This document shows positions 46,811 to 54,975 of a stretch of DNA of 54,998 nt, in pieces. Under the pieces are notes generated by a model. The model was given only the letters and a program-made list of their open reading frames with translations, ran no database searches and had not been told where the DNA came from. Every line of letters starts with the position of its first letter. Position 1 is the stretch's first letter. This DNA is from Verrucomicrobiia bacterium (lineage in GTDB: Bacteria > Zixibacteria > MSB-5A5 > DSPP01): NCBI GenBank assembly GCA_035574275.1, contig DATLYY010000006.1, positions 1 through 54,998 of the forward strand, written 5' to 3'. The translations under genes were made by a program, and so were the position numbers.

Positions 46811-47443
46811 TTACGGGTAAACCTGCTGGGTCTGTTCCGGGGCGGAAGCGGTCGGAGGCCCCAAAACGCGCAAAACCACCCGCCGGTTGGCGGCGTTCCC
46901 CCCGCCCGTTTCGGAAGCGGTTTTCAAATTGCTTTCCCCAAAACTTATCGAATACATCCGGAAGGCGGGGATCTGATAATTGGCCATCAAATACAACTGC
47001 ACAGCCTGGGCGCGGTGCTGCCCCAAGGTCAAATTGTACTTTTCCGAGCCGATCGGATCGCAGTACCCCTCCACTTCCATGATGAGACTTTTGTCTTCCT
47101 TCATCCGCGGGCCGATTTCGTCCAGCACGTTTTTGGTGATGTCGGAGAGGGCGAAGCTGTCAAAGCGGAAATTCACTTCCTTTTCCATAATCACGGTGTA
47201 ATCGGCAAAGGCGGCCCGCATCGCGGCGGCCCGGCTGGCCTCGTCCTTGGCCTCGGAGGCCACCCGCATCGCCTCCGCCAGCCGCGCCTCGTGGGACGAT
47301 TCCACCGAGGAAATTTTTTCGGCGTTGGCCCGGTCGGCCTCCTCCAGCACTTTCACCTTTTTGTTTACGTAGCCGGTGGTGGCGCAGCCGAAAACAAAAA
47401 GCGTTACCCCCAGCGCTCCGGCGGTTGTTTTTATAACACCCAT
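46811..47443 (-). CDS. OmpA-family lipoprotein
   Basis: 210 residues from the ATG at 47443, which has AGGAGG at the right distance; an earlier ATG (47467) adds 8 residues without a site. A lipoprotein signal ends LFVFGC. A charged coiled-coil segment (about residues 27-75) is followed by an OmpA-type peptidoglycan-binding domain (VEGYCDPIGSEKYNLTLGQH, RAQAVQLYLM). It is Pal-like: a lipid-anchored protein tying the outer membrane to the wall. No tol genes are seen. Confidence 0.9.
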   Translation of the reverse strand: MGVIKTTAGALGVTLFVFGCATTGYVNKKVKVLEEADRANAEKISSVESSHEARLAEAMRVASEAKDEASRAAAMRAAFADYTVIMEKEVNFRFDSFALSDITKNVLDEIGPRMKEDKSLIMEVEGYCDPIGSEKYNLTLGQHRAQAVQLYLMANYQIPAFRMYSISFGESNLKTASETGGGNAANRRVVLRVLGPPTASAPEQTQQVYP

Positions 47444-47515
47444 AAAACCTCCTTTCATTGATGCCATTTATACCACCAAGCATCAAAAAAAGATGACTTT
47501 GCGGCTGAAAATTTT

Positions 47516-48079
47516 TTAGCGCCGGGAGGGTTTTACGTAGAAGGTGTTGCCGACAACCCGCACGATTTCCACGGGGGTGTTCTTGGCCAGTTCCAGATTG
47601 TCCAGCGAGCGGGCCGGGGCGGTAAAGCGGCTCCCCTTGGAGACGTACACGATTTCCCCCACGACATCCTTGCCGATGGGGGTAATCACTTCCGCTTGCG
47701 TGCCGACCAGAGTGGCAACTTCCACTTCGGAGGAGGATTGCGTGGCGGAATACACTTTGCGAAAAATCAAAAAAGCGAGCGCCCCGAAACCGAGGCCGGA
47801 GGCGGTCGCCACCGTCACGGCCGGGATTACCGTCATTCCCATCCCCTTGGCGGCGGCCAGGCCGCCGGCGCCGAAGGTGGTTACGAACGTGGCGATGATC
47901 ATCGGGCTCATCGGGGAAAAATGCACTTCCCCGGAAACGCCGTGGCCGGTGCCGCCGGCGTCCGTGGCGGAAGTGTCATGTCCGCCGGTAAACGAACCCA
48001 AAAAAACGGTAATGATGGCGTAGAAAAGCCCGGCCAGAAGACAGAGCAGAAAGAACCCGGACAGCGCCATGGCTATCAT
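47516..48079 (-). CDS. NfeD/YuaF-like membrane protein
   Basis: 187 residues. N-terminal membrane segment (about 5-30), a Gly/His-rich loop, two further hydrophobic segments (about 56-105), then a soluble OB-like domain (VGTQAEVITPIGKDVVGEIV, PVEIVRVVGNTFYVKP) as in NfeD/YuaF proteins, which act with flotillin-like proteins in membrane microdomains. No flotillin gene is beside it, so the partner is unknown. The family call is by pattern. Confidence 0.6.
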   Translation of the reverse strand: MIAMALSGFFLLCLLAGLFYAIITVFLGSFTGGHDTSATDAGGTGHGVSGEVHFSPMSPMIIATFVTTFGAGGLAAAKGMGMTVIPAVTVATASGLGFGALAFLIFRKVYSATQSSSEVEVATLVGTQAEVITPIGKDVVGEIVYVSKGSRFTAPARSLDNLELAKNTPVEIVRVVGNTFYVKPSRR

Positions 48080-48155
48080 TAAGCGGGGAAGTTAGGGGGT
48101 CAAAAGAGAAGTGTCAAACGGTTCAATAAGAAAAACGTGTCCTGTAGAAGAAGAT

Positions 48156-49265
48156 CTATACGGGAATCGACTCCGGGACGGCGGCGGGCTTCCCTTCCGC
48201 CAAAAAGGAATGCACCTCTTGCATCAAGGCGTCGAAAATCTCCTCCTCCTTCACCTTTTTAACCACCTTGTCCCCGCGGTAAATAAGCCCGATACCCCTG
48301 CCGCCCGCCACCCCCACGTCCGCCACGGCCGCCTCGCCGGGGCCGTTCACCACGCACCCCATCACGGAGACGCGGATGGGTGCCGAGATTTTGGCCATTT
48401 CGACCTCCACCCGTTTCAACAGCGAAAACATGTCGATTTCGCACCGCCCGCAGGTGGGGCAGGCGATGATAACCGGGCCGCGCTGGCGCAGGCCCAACGA
48501 TTTCAAAATTTCGAAGGCCACTTTGACCTCCTCGGTGGGGTCGTCCGCCAGCGAAACCCGTATCGTGTCGCCGATTCCTTCCGCCAAGAGCGTTCCAATT
48601 CCCACCGCTGACTTGATGGAGCCGGCAAAGGCCGAGCCGGCCTCGGTGATGCCCAAATGCAAAGGATAAATCGATTTTTCAGCAAAGAGCCGGTAGGCCG
48701 CCAACGCCTCGTTCACATCCGAGGATTTGAGCGAAACGACCACTGAATTGTATCCCATATCTTCGAGAATCCCGCAGTGGCGTAGCGCGGCCTCCACAAT
48801 CGCTTCCGGTTTGGGGCCGCCGTGTTTTTCCCACAAATCCTTGGGGAGCGAGCCGGTGTTGACGCCGATTCTGATGGGGATGTTTCTTTCCGCCGCCGCC
48901 TTCACCACCTCGCGGGTTTTCCATTCCGCGCCGATGTTGCCGGGATTGATGCGCAGCTTGTCGGCTCCGCCCTGAATGGCCAGAAGGGCCAGCTTGTAAT
49001 CAAAATGAATGTCGCAGACCAGCGGCAGGTTTATCCTCTTTTTGATTTCCGGCACCGCCAAGGCGGCTTTTTCGTCCAGAACCGCCACCCGCACGATTTC
49101 GCAGCCGACCTCCTCCAACCGCTTAATCTGCGCGACGGTGGCTTCAATGTCCCGGGTGTCGGTTGTGGTCATCGACTGCACCACAATCGGCGCCCCGCCG
49201 CCAATGATAACCTTCCCGGCCACCGTAACCGGCCGGGATTTGCGCCTTGGAAAAGTTGGATTCAT
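48156..49265 (-). CDS. ispG: 4-hydroxy-3-methylbut-2-enyl diphosphate synthase
   Basis: Seventh step of the MEP isoprenoid pathway; a [4Fe-4S] enzyme in the cytoplasm. 369 residues: TIM-barrel part with PIVVQSMTTTDTRDIEATVA and LRINPGNIG, then the cluster-binding end with CPTCGRCE and GCVVNGPGEAA. It is the shorter two-domain bacterial form. TGGTATAAT lies 9 bases before the ATG and there is no Shine-Dalgarno sequence, so its mRNA may be leaderless. Confidence 0.96.
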   Translation of the reverse strand: MNPTFPRRKSRPVTVAGKVIIGGGAPIVVQSMTTTDTRDIEATVAQIKRLEEVGCEIVRVAVLDEKAALAVPEIKKRINLPLVCDIHFDYKLALLAIQGGADKLRINPGNIGAEWKTREVVKAAAERNIPIRIGVNTGSLPKDLWEKHGGPKPEAIVEAALRHCGILEDMGYNSVVVSLKSSDVNEALAAYRLFAEKSIYPLHLGITEAGSAFAGSIKSAVGIGTLLAEGIGDTIRVSLADDPTEEVKVAFEILKSLGLRQRGPVIIACPTCGRCEIDMFSLLKRVEVEMAKISAPIRVSVMGCVVNGPGEAAVADVGVAGGRGIGLIYRGDKVVKKVKEEEIFDALMQEVHSFLAEGKPAAVPESIPV

Positions 49266-49274
49266 AGCCCGTTA

Positions 49275-49302
49275 ATTATACCATTTGAGAGGTCATTTGC
49301 AA
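49275..49302 (-). promoter_or_regulatory. Promoter next to the ispG start codon
   Basis: On the minus strand TTGCAA (49302-49297), a 16-base spacer, then extended -10 TGGTATAAT with TATAAT at 49280-49275. Nine bases separate it from the ATG at 49265. Confidence 0.6.
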
Positions 49303-49314
49303 GGGAAGTTTTGC

Positions 49315-49827
49315 TTAGTGCCTATGCTCGTGATGGCCGCGATGGGATGGTTCGTCCTCTTGCGATGGGGATGCGCCGTGGTGATGGTGGTGCAAAACGG
49401 CGTGTCCCCGCCCGCGGACAATCAGCCAGCGGTTGGCGGGAAAAGCGGCCAGTCCGGCCAGAATAAGGGAGAAGAGCAAACTGCCCCAGAAAAGCGGCTG
49501 GTCAAGCCCCGCTTCCATCGCCCCCGGTATAACTAACATCACGGTGTTGTCTACGATTTCCATTATGGTGATGGAAAGGGTATCGGAGGCGAAAGCCAGC
49601 CCCAAGGCAGTTAAAGGCGGCAGCTTGGCACGGAAAAGGGGGAGGAGGGTCAGCGAGTAGCCGAAAATGAAGGCCAGAATGATTGAAAGAACAACCGTAG
49701 CCCAATTACCCCAACCGAACGCCGTACCCAGCACCATCCCCAAAACCTCCCCGATGGAACAGCCGGTAAGACAGTGCACTGTGGCGCTGAAAGCGAGACG
49801 ATTTATGGATTGGTTTTTATGTTCCAT
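49315..49827 (-). CDS. DUF4396 membrane protein with His-rich tail
   Basis: 170 residues, about four membrane helices. The first carries ATVHCLTGCSIGEVLGMVLG, the conserved DUF4396 patch with HCxxGC, which could bind metal. The C-terminus is very rich in histidine (VLHHHHHGASPSQ, HRGHHEHRH). Function unknown; metal handling is a reasonable guess from the His/Cys content. It lies upstream of ispG on the same strand with a separate promoter between them. Confidence 0.75.
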   Translation of the reverse strand: MEHKNQSINRLAFSATVHCLTGCSIGEVLGMVLGTAFGWGNWATVVLSIILAFIFGYSLTLLPLFRAKLPPLTALGLAFASDTLSITIMEIVDNTVMLVIPGAMEAGLDQPLFWGSLLFSLILAGLAAFPANRWLIVRGRGHAVLHHHHHGASPSQEDEPSHRGHHEHRH

Positions 49828-49915
49828 TTTGCTTGCTTTAAATTCGCATATACCATGAACTATGGCAAGGGGCTTTCTTCTTGACAGCCCCCCTTTAAAT
49901 CTTTACGCTTGCCCC

Positions 49916-50257
49916 GTGCCGGAAAATGCGTCCCGCCGAAGATTGTACCTGCTTGTTGCGCTGCTTGCCATTGTCTCGGTCTTTTTCCTGCGGGATACGT
50001 ACCGGCAGACCGCCTTGACGGAAGGGGATTTTGTCCGGTTGTACGTGGAGGTGGTCAATTTGCAAACCCGACTGGCGGATCAGCCGCTGAAAGCCCGGAT
50101 GGAAACGGAACAAATTTTGGACAGCGCGGGGGTTACAGAAGAACAGTTGAACCGATTCATTGCGGAAATCAATAAAAAGCCGGAAAAGTGGGTCGGGATT
50201 TGGGAAAAAATCAATAAAGAGCTGGAAAAGGACTCTATTCTTCCAAAAAATCGGTGA
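49916..50257 (+). CDS. Small single-pass membrane protein, unknown function
   Basis: 113 residues from the GTG at 49916 (or 131 from an ATG at 49862). Residues 10-26 form a membrane helix (LYLLVALLAIVSVFFL), followed by a soluble helical part with VRLYVEVVNLQTRLAD, a pattern reminiscent of small DUF4296-like proteins. TTGACA at 49881 would place transcription start near the GTG. The end overlaps the convergent yraN gene by 23 bases. Confidence 0.55.
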   Translation: MPENASRRRLYLLVALLAIVSVFFLRDTYRQTALTEGDFVRLYVEVVNLQTRLADQPLKARMETEQILDSAGVTEEQLNRFIAEINKKPEKWVGIWEKINKELEKDSILPKNR

Positions 50258-50594
50258 TGTAGATGAATTCCGGCGGCTTTTGGGAAAAATCGATGCCGAC
50301 AAAATCCCAGCGGAAGGAGGCCTCCGGCATTTTGGCACGCTCCAGATAATCGTAAGCCGCCTCAATTAATTTTTTCTTTTTGGCCGCCGTCACCCGCTCC
50401 TCCGGATGCCCGAAGGAGCGTTCCCAGATTGCCTTGACCTCCACAAACACCAGTTGTTCGCCATCTTTGGCCAATAAATCAATTTCCTTGTGCCCCGCGC
50501 GCAGGCGGCGGCCGATGATTTGAAATCCCTTTTGAATTAAAAACCTCTCCGCCGCCTTCTCGCCGGCTTCCCCTTTTTTGGCGATGGAGCTCAC
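50235..50594 (-). CDS. yraN: YraN/UPF0102 family protein
   Basis: 119 residues, endonuclease-like fold: KKGEAGEKAAERFLIQKGFQ, then IGRRLRAGHKEIDLLAKDG and VFVEVK, giving the E-x-D...E-x-K pattern of Holliday-junction-resolvase relatives. Its exact role is unknown. The ATG overlaps the rnhB stop by 4 bp, the usual neighbour. Confidence 0.92.
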   Translation of the reverse strand: MSSIAKKGEAGEKAAERFLIQKGFQIIGRRLRAGHKEIDLLAKDGEQLVFVEVKAIWERSFGHPEERVTAAKKKKLIEAAYDYLERAKMPEASFRWDFVGIDFSQKPPEFIYITDFLEE

Positions 50595-51214
50595 TTGCTA
50601 AAGAGAGTGGGGGCGGTGATATGGTCGCAGAAAGTTTTGCGGTGGATTTCGGAAACCCCTTTTTCGACCACAAACGCTTTATGTTCCGGCGTGGGGTACC
50701 CCTTGTTTTGGGCCAGATTCCAGCCGGGATACTGTTCATCCAATTCCTGCATCATCCGGTCGCGGGTGACTTTGGCCACAATGGAAGCGGCCGCCACCGA
50801 GGCGGAAAGCCGGTCACCTTTTACTATTGCCTTTTGAGGGAAGGTCATCCTGGGGATTTCGAATTTGCCGTCCACCAAGACAATTTCCGGCATAATCTTG
50901 AGTTTCTCAATGGCGCGGCGCATCGCCAGAAAAGAGGCGTGATGAATGTTGAATTCGTCGATTTCGGTATGGGAAGCGACTCCGGTTGCAACATCCAGCG
51001 CCTTTTCAAAAATAAGGCCGAAAAGCTCTTCGCGCTTTTCGGCCGTCAACAGTTTGCAATCGTTGACCGGCAGGCCGGTGAATCCGGCGGGGAAAATCAC
51101 CGCTCCTGCCACCACCGGCCCGGCCAAGGGGCCGCGGCCGGCCTCATCCACGCCGCAAATCAGGGAAAGCCCGTTCTTCCATAGTCCCCGCTCGGTGGCG
51201 TAGATTTTGGCCAA
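50591..51214 (-). CDS. rnhB: Ribonuclease HII
   Basis: 207 residues; removes ribonucleotides from DNA. It shows CGVDEAGRGPLAGPVVAGAV (the DE of the active site) and, later, VLVDGKF and AAASIVAKVTRDRMM. It starts right after rplS and is coupled to yraN. Confidence 0.96.
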   Translation of the reverse strand: MAKIYATERGLWKNGLSLICGVDEAGRGPLAGPVVAGAVIFPAGFTGLPVNDCKLLTAEKREELFGLIFEKALDVATGVASHTEIDEFNIHHASFLAMRRAIEKLKIMPEIVLVDGKFEIPRMTFPQKAIVKGDRLSASVAAASIVAKVTRDRMMQELDEQYPGWNLAQNKGYPTPEHKAFVVEKGVSEIHRKTFCDHITAPTLFSK

Positions 51215-51215
51215 G

Positions 51216-51605
51216 TTATTCGTTCTCGGCGGTTGCTCCCGGACCGGAGGCCTCTTCCAGTTCCTTCATCTTTTCCTCAATCCGGGCCGATTTTCCTTTC
51301 AGGTTGCGCAAATAGTACAGCTTTCCGCGGCGAACATCGCCGGTTTTGACCAGTTCAATTTTGGCCACGGACGGGGAGAAAAGGGGAAAAACCCGCTCCA
51401 CCCCCACGCCACTGGAGATTTTGCGCACGGTGAAGCTTTCGCGGGCGCCGCGCCCGCCGCGGGCAATCACGGTTCCCTGAAAGATCTGAATCCGCTCCTT
51501 GTCCCCTTCTTTTATTTTGACGTGCACTTTCACCGTGTCGCCGGGGCCGAAATCGGGCCGTTTGGCCTTCATCTGGCGGGCTTCAATCATCTGTATCAAG
51601 TTCAT
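51216..51605 (-). CDS. rplS: 50S ribosomal protein L19
   Basis: 129 residues. Typical L19 pattern: [33 protein letters not shown] and [20 protein letters not shown]. The last ~15 residues are an acidic tail. It lies between trmD and rnhB as in most bacteria, with AAGGAGG before the ATG. Confidence 0.97.
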   Translation of the reverse strand: MNLIQMIEARQMKAKRPDFGPGDTVKVHVKIKEGDKERIQIFQGTVIARGGRGARESFTVRKISSGVGVERVFPLFSPSVAKIELVKTGDVRRGKLYYLRNLKGKSARIEEKMKELEEASGPGATAENE

Positions 51606-51614
51606 ACGGCCTCC

Positions 51615-52328
51615 TTAGCTTTCCAGCAATTTTTGATCTTCTTTGGTCAGTTTAAATCTTTCAAACAAATCGGGACGCAAAGTTTTTGTGCGTAAAAGCG
51701 ACTCCCGCCTTCGCCAGCGCTCCACTTCGGCATGGTTGCCGGAGGTCAAGACTTTGGGGACGGAAAGCCCCATAAACTCCTCCGGGCGGGTGTAGTTGGG
51801 ATATTCCAAAAGCCCGGAAGTAAAGGAATCGGCCCGCACACAATCCTCGTTTCCCACCACGCCGGGAATCAATCGCACCACCGCTTCCGTTATCACCATC
51901 GCCGGAACTTCGCCGCCGCCCAGAACATAATCCCCGATGGAGACGCAGTCCGTGACTACAAGCTGCCGGACGCGCTCATCCACGCCCCGATAGCGCCCGC
52001 AGATGATAATCAACTGGTCTTCGTTCGCAAACTCTTGCGCCAGCTTTTGGTTGAACAGCTTTCCCTGCGGGGTGGTCAGAATCACGCGCGGGTGGCGGCC
52101 ATTTTTCAAACTTTCCACGGCCTTCACCAAAGGGGCCGGCAGCATCACCATCCCGCCCCCGCCGCCGTACGGGGTGTCGTCTGTGGTTGAGTGTTTGTCC
52201 TCCGCAAAGCGGCGCAGGTCGGTCACAGAAATATCGACCAACTTGCGCGCGACCGCTTTGCCGAGCACGGATTCGGACAAAAACGGCTCAAAAAGGCGCG
52301 GAAAAATGGAAATAATGTCGATTTTCAT
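51615..52328 (-). CDS. trmD: tRNA (guanine-37-N1)-methyltransferase
   Basis: 237 residues of the SPOUT knot family; methylates G37 of tRNAs with a G36. Motifs [25 protein letters not shown] and [16 protein letters not shown] are all present. It follows rpsP by 25 bases; rimM, usually between them, is not there. Confidence 0.97.
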   Translation of the reverse strand: MKIDIISIFPRLFEPFLSESVLGKAVARKLVDISVTDLRRFAEDKHSTTDDTPYGGGGGMVMLPAPLVKAVESLKNGRHPRVILTTPQGKLFNQKLAQEFANEDQLIIICGRYRGVDERVRQLVVTDCVSIGDYVLGGGEVPAMVITEAVVRLIPGVVGNEDCVRADSFTSGLLEYPNYTRPEEFMGLSVPKVLTSGNHAEVERWRRRESLLRTKTLRPDLFERFKLTKEDQKLLES

Positions 52329-52353
52329 CGATGCTTAAATCCCAAACCGATTG

Positions 52354-52737
52354 TTATTCGGCTTTTTTCTCTTCCCCTTTGGGGGTTTCTTCTTTTTTGC
52401 CCTTCTTGCCGATTTTTTTGGCTTTGGCGGCTTCCTTGATGGTGCTTTTCAAAACCACGCCGGAGACATCCTTGCCGGCCTTTTTAAACGACAATTTCTG
52501 GGTTAAACCGGTGTGTTTAAAGAGGGCTTTGACCGTATCAGAGGGCTGGGCGCCCACCGCCAACCAGTAGCCAATCCGCTCCTCGTTCAAATCCACCACG
52601 GCCGGTTTAACCTTCGGGTTATAGGTGCCCAAAGTTTCCAAAAAGCGCCCATCCGTGGGCCGGCGGGAATCCGCGGCCACCAGCCGGAAGAACGGTTTTT
52701 TCTTGGCCCCTACGCGGCGCAGACGCAAAACTACCAT
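52354..52737 (-). CDS. rpsP: 30S ribosomal protein S16
   Basis: 127 residues, longer than usual (about 80-90). The core is normal (VVLRLRRVGAKKKPFFRLVA, LGTYNP, ERIGYWLAVGAQPSDTVKAL); the extra about 40 residues are a Lys/Glu-rich tail (AKKIGKKGKKEETPKGEEKK), seen in some FCB-type bacteria. It follows ffh by 33 bases. Confidence 0.96.
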   Translation of the reverse strand: MVVLRLRRVGAKKKPFFRLVAADSRRPTDGRFLETLGTYNPKVKPAVVDLNEERIGYWLAVGAQPSDTVKALFKHTGLTQKLSFKKAGKDVSGVVLKSTIKEAAKAKKIGKKGKKEETPKGEEKKAE

Positions 52738-52770
52738 AAATCCTCCATCGTTTCTGTTTTCATCCGTTTG

Positions 52771-54096
52771 TTAAAATCTACCCAACCGGCCCAGCAGGTC
52801 GGCTTTGAATTTACCCATTTTTGAAACCGATTTCATCATTTTGGCCACCTGCTCGAACTGCCTAAGCAATTGGTTCACCTCCTGCACGGTCGTTCCCGAA
52901 CCCCGGGCAATACGCCTGCGGCGGGAGCCGTCGAGTATCTGCGGGCGCTCCCGCTCCAGGGGGGTCATGGAAGATAAGATCGCCTCCGTATGTTTCAAAC
53001 CGTTTTCATCGAAGCCGGCTTCCATTCCCCTGCTCAAGGCGGCCGGGAGCTTGCCGGCCAGGGTATCGAGGGGGCCCATTTTTTTCACTTCCAAAAGCTG
53101 CTGGCGGAAATCCTCCAGCGTGAAACTTTTTTTCCGCAGCCGCTCGGCCAGTTCATCGGCCCCCTTCTGGGAGAAGGCCTCCTGGGCCTTTTCCACCAGC
53201 CCGACGATATCCCCCATTCCCAGAATGCGGGAGGCCATCCGGTCGGGATAAAACGGCTCCAGGTCGGCCAGTTTTTCGCCGACGCCGACCAGCTTGATGG
53301 GAATACCGGTCACTTTTCTGACGGAAAGGGCGGCGCCGCCGCGGGCGTCGCCATCCAGCTTGGTCAGAATCAACCCATCCAAGCCCAATTTTTGGTGAAA
53401 TTGCTCAGCCACGTTGACAGCGTCCTGACCGGTCATGGCATCCAGTACCAGCAAAATTTCGGTCGGCTTGAGCTTGGGCTTCATTTTGGCCAGCTCGTTC
53501 ATCAGCTCCTCGTCGATATGCAGGCGGCCGGCGGTGTCCACAATCAAAAAGTCGGCGCCGTCTTCCAGCGCATTCTGGCGGGCTTCCAAGGCCCCGGCGA
53601 CGGCATCGTCCCCCGCCAAATGAGTTTTGACCCCAATCGAATCCCCCAAGACCTTCAACTGCTCGCGGGCGGCCGGGCGCTGGGTGTCGCAGGCCGCCAG
53701 CCAGACCCGCTTCCCTTTGTTTTTGTATTGAAGCGCCAATTTGCCGCAGAAAGTGGTTTTGCCGGAGCCCTGCAGGCCGACGGCCATAATCACGGTCGGC
53801 GGGGCGCCGGCCGTCTTGACGAGTTCGGCTTTCCTGCCTAAAAGCTCGACTAACGAATCGTAAACGATTTTGACAAAAAGCTGACCCGGTTGAATGGAGG
53901 AAAGCACTTCCGCGCCAAGGGCTTTGGCCTCCACTTCGGCCAGAAACTCCTTGACTACTTTGTAATTTACGTCCGCTTCCAAAAGGGCCCGGCGGACTTC
54001 GGAAAGCGCTTCGCGGACGTTTTCCTCCGACAGTTTTCCCTTGCCGGAAAGCTTTTTGAAAATCGCGCCGAATTTTTCAGTCAGCTGATTGAACAT
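52771..54096 (-). CDS. ffh: Signal recognition particle protein Ffh
   Basis: 441 residues: N domain, GTPase domain (P-loop GLQGSGKTT at residues 107-115, DTAGR, TKLDGDARGG) and methionine-rich M domain that binds 4.5S RNA and signal peptides (VAKMMKSVSKMGKFKADLLG at the end). It acts with the RNA at 18585-18681. First gene of ffh-rpsP-trmD-rplS-rnhB-yraN. Confidence 0.98.
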   Translation of the reverse strand: MFNQLTEKFGAIFKKLSGKGKLSEENVREALSEVRRALLEADVNYKVVKEFLAEVEAKALGAEVLSSIQPGQLFVKIVYDSLVELLGRKAELVKTAGAPPTVIMAVGLQGSGKTTFCGKLALQYKNKGKRVWLAACDTQRPAAREQLKVLGDSIGVKTHLAGDDAVAGALEARQNALEDGADFLIVDTAGRLHIDEELMNELAKMKPKLKPTEILLVLDAMTGQDAVNVAEQFHQKLGLDGLILTKLDGDARGGAALSVRKVTGIPIKLVGVGEKLADLEPFYPDRMASRILGMGDIVGLVEKAQEAFSQKGADELAERLRKKSFTLEDFRQQLLEVKKMGPLDTLAGKLPAALSRGMEAGFDENGLKHTEAILSSMTPLERERPQILDGSRRRRIARGSGTTVQEVNQLLRQFEQVAKMMKSVSKMGKFKADLLGRLGRF

Positions 54097-54140
54097 AATT
54101 TTACCGTTTTTGCGAAATTTCAGTCTTTACGCAAACCCAA

Positions 54141-54149
54141 ATTATACCA
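54141..54149 (-). promoter_or_regulatory. Extended -10 element of the ffh operon
   Basis: On the minus strand TGGTATAAT (54149-54141), about 45 bases before the ffh ATG; the -35 (TTGGTT) is poor. The same extended -10 occurs before ispG and the subtilisin gene at 27626. Confidence 0.55.
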
Positions 54150-54192
54150 AATTTTTCCCCAAAAACCAATGGTTTTTTGGGGCGGTTTCGCA

Positions 54193-54236
54193 GGGGCGAG
54201 GTTCCCTCGCCCGGGCGGGGAGACCCCGCCCCTACA
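54193..54236. repeat. Double hairpin repeat, copy 2 of the GTAGRGGCGGGGT element
   Basis: Two adjacent hairpins: GGGCGAGG/CCTCGCCC (54194-54201 and 54205-54212) and GGGCGGGG/CCCCGCCC (54213-54220 and 54224-54231), ending CTAC. The second is the reverse complement of the 41696-41718 element with two differences. The gap 54097-54363 has no gene; it also has a CCCCAAAAACC/GGTTTTTTGGGG inverted repeat at 54157-54182. Confidence 0.6.
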
Positions 54237-54309
54237 AGGACAAAATTCCTTTTCTTTTTTGAAATTTGGTTGTATAAACCTGTGTTAACGAAAGCGGCCT
54301 TGGGCCGGT

Positions 54310-54338
54310 GGGAGGGTTGAATGTATTCAACCCCTGCA
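54310..54338. repeat. Short palindromic repeat, copy 2
   Basis: GGGTTGAAT/ATTCAACCC hairpin ending CTGCA, related to 860-889. It lies about 25 bases before the thioredoxin-like gene. Confidence 0.5.
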
Positions 54339-54363
54339 AAAAACGAATAGAAAGGAGCGGGAA

Positions 54364-54975
54364 ATGCGTTTGCGTCATTTCGGGATGGTACTGGCTTCGA
54401 TATTGGCCTTGGGCGCTTTTGTACAGGCGGATGAATTGCCCATCGGCGAGACGGGGCCGGCGTTTTCGCTTTTGGGAACGGACGGCAAGACCCATTCCTT
54501 GGCCGATTACAAGGATAAAAAAGGGGTGGCGGTGATTTTCACCTGCAACGCCTGCCCCTACGCCAAGGCGTTTGAGGACCGCATCAACAAACTGGCCAAG
54601 GAATTTTCGCCGAAGGGAATCGCCTTCGTGGCCATCAACCCGAACGACCCGGGGCGGGTGCCGGAGGACAGCTATGACAACATGGTGAAGCGGGCCAAGG
54701 AGAAGGGATTCGTTTTCCCGTACGTTTACGATTCCACTTCCGAAGTGGCGGCGGCCTACGGCGCGAAGGTGACGCCGCATGTCTTTCTTTTGGATGCCGA
54801 TTCCAAGCTGGTGTATCGGGGACGGATTGAGGACGAGACGGACGCCAAAAAGGTGAAAAGCCGGGATTTGAAGGAGGCCTTGAACGCGCTTTTGGCGGGG
54901 AAGCCGATAAAAATGGCCGAAACCAAGGCGTTCGGCTGTTCCATCAAGTGGCGCAAGCCGGCGTCCACCAATTAA
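54364..54975 (+). CDS. Exported thioredoxin-like (AhpC/TSA-type) protein
   Basis: 203 residues: signal peptide (1-22, ending VQA), then a redoxin domain (PIGETGPAFSLLGTDGKTHS, VAVIFTCNACPYAKAFEDRI). The active-site-like CNAC has Cys61 and Cys64; the cis-Pro is in GAKVTPHVFLLD. Probable periplasmic thiol-disulfide or peroxide handling; a DUF-type relative of TlpA cannot be excluded. The C-terminal tail (about residues 180-203) is extra and includes another Cys. AAAGGAG precedes the ATG. Confidence 0.85.
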   Translation: MRLRHFGMVLASILALGAFVQADELPIGETGPAFSLLGTDGKTHSLADYKDKKGVAVIFTCNACPYAKAFEDRINKLAKEFSPKGIAFVAINPNDPGRVPEDSYDNMVKRAKEKGFVFPYVYDSTSEVAAAYGAKVTPHVFLLDADSKLVYRGRIEDETDAKKVKSRDLKEALNALLAGKPIKMAETKAFGCSIKWRKPASTN

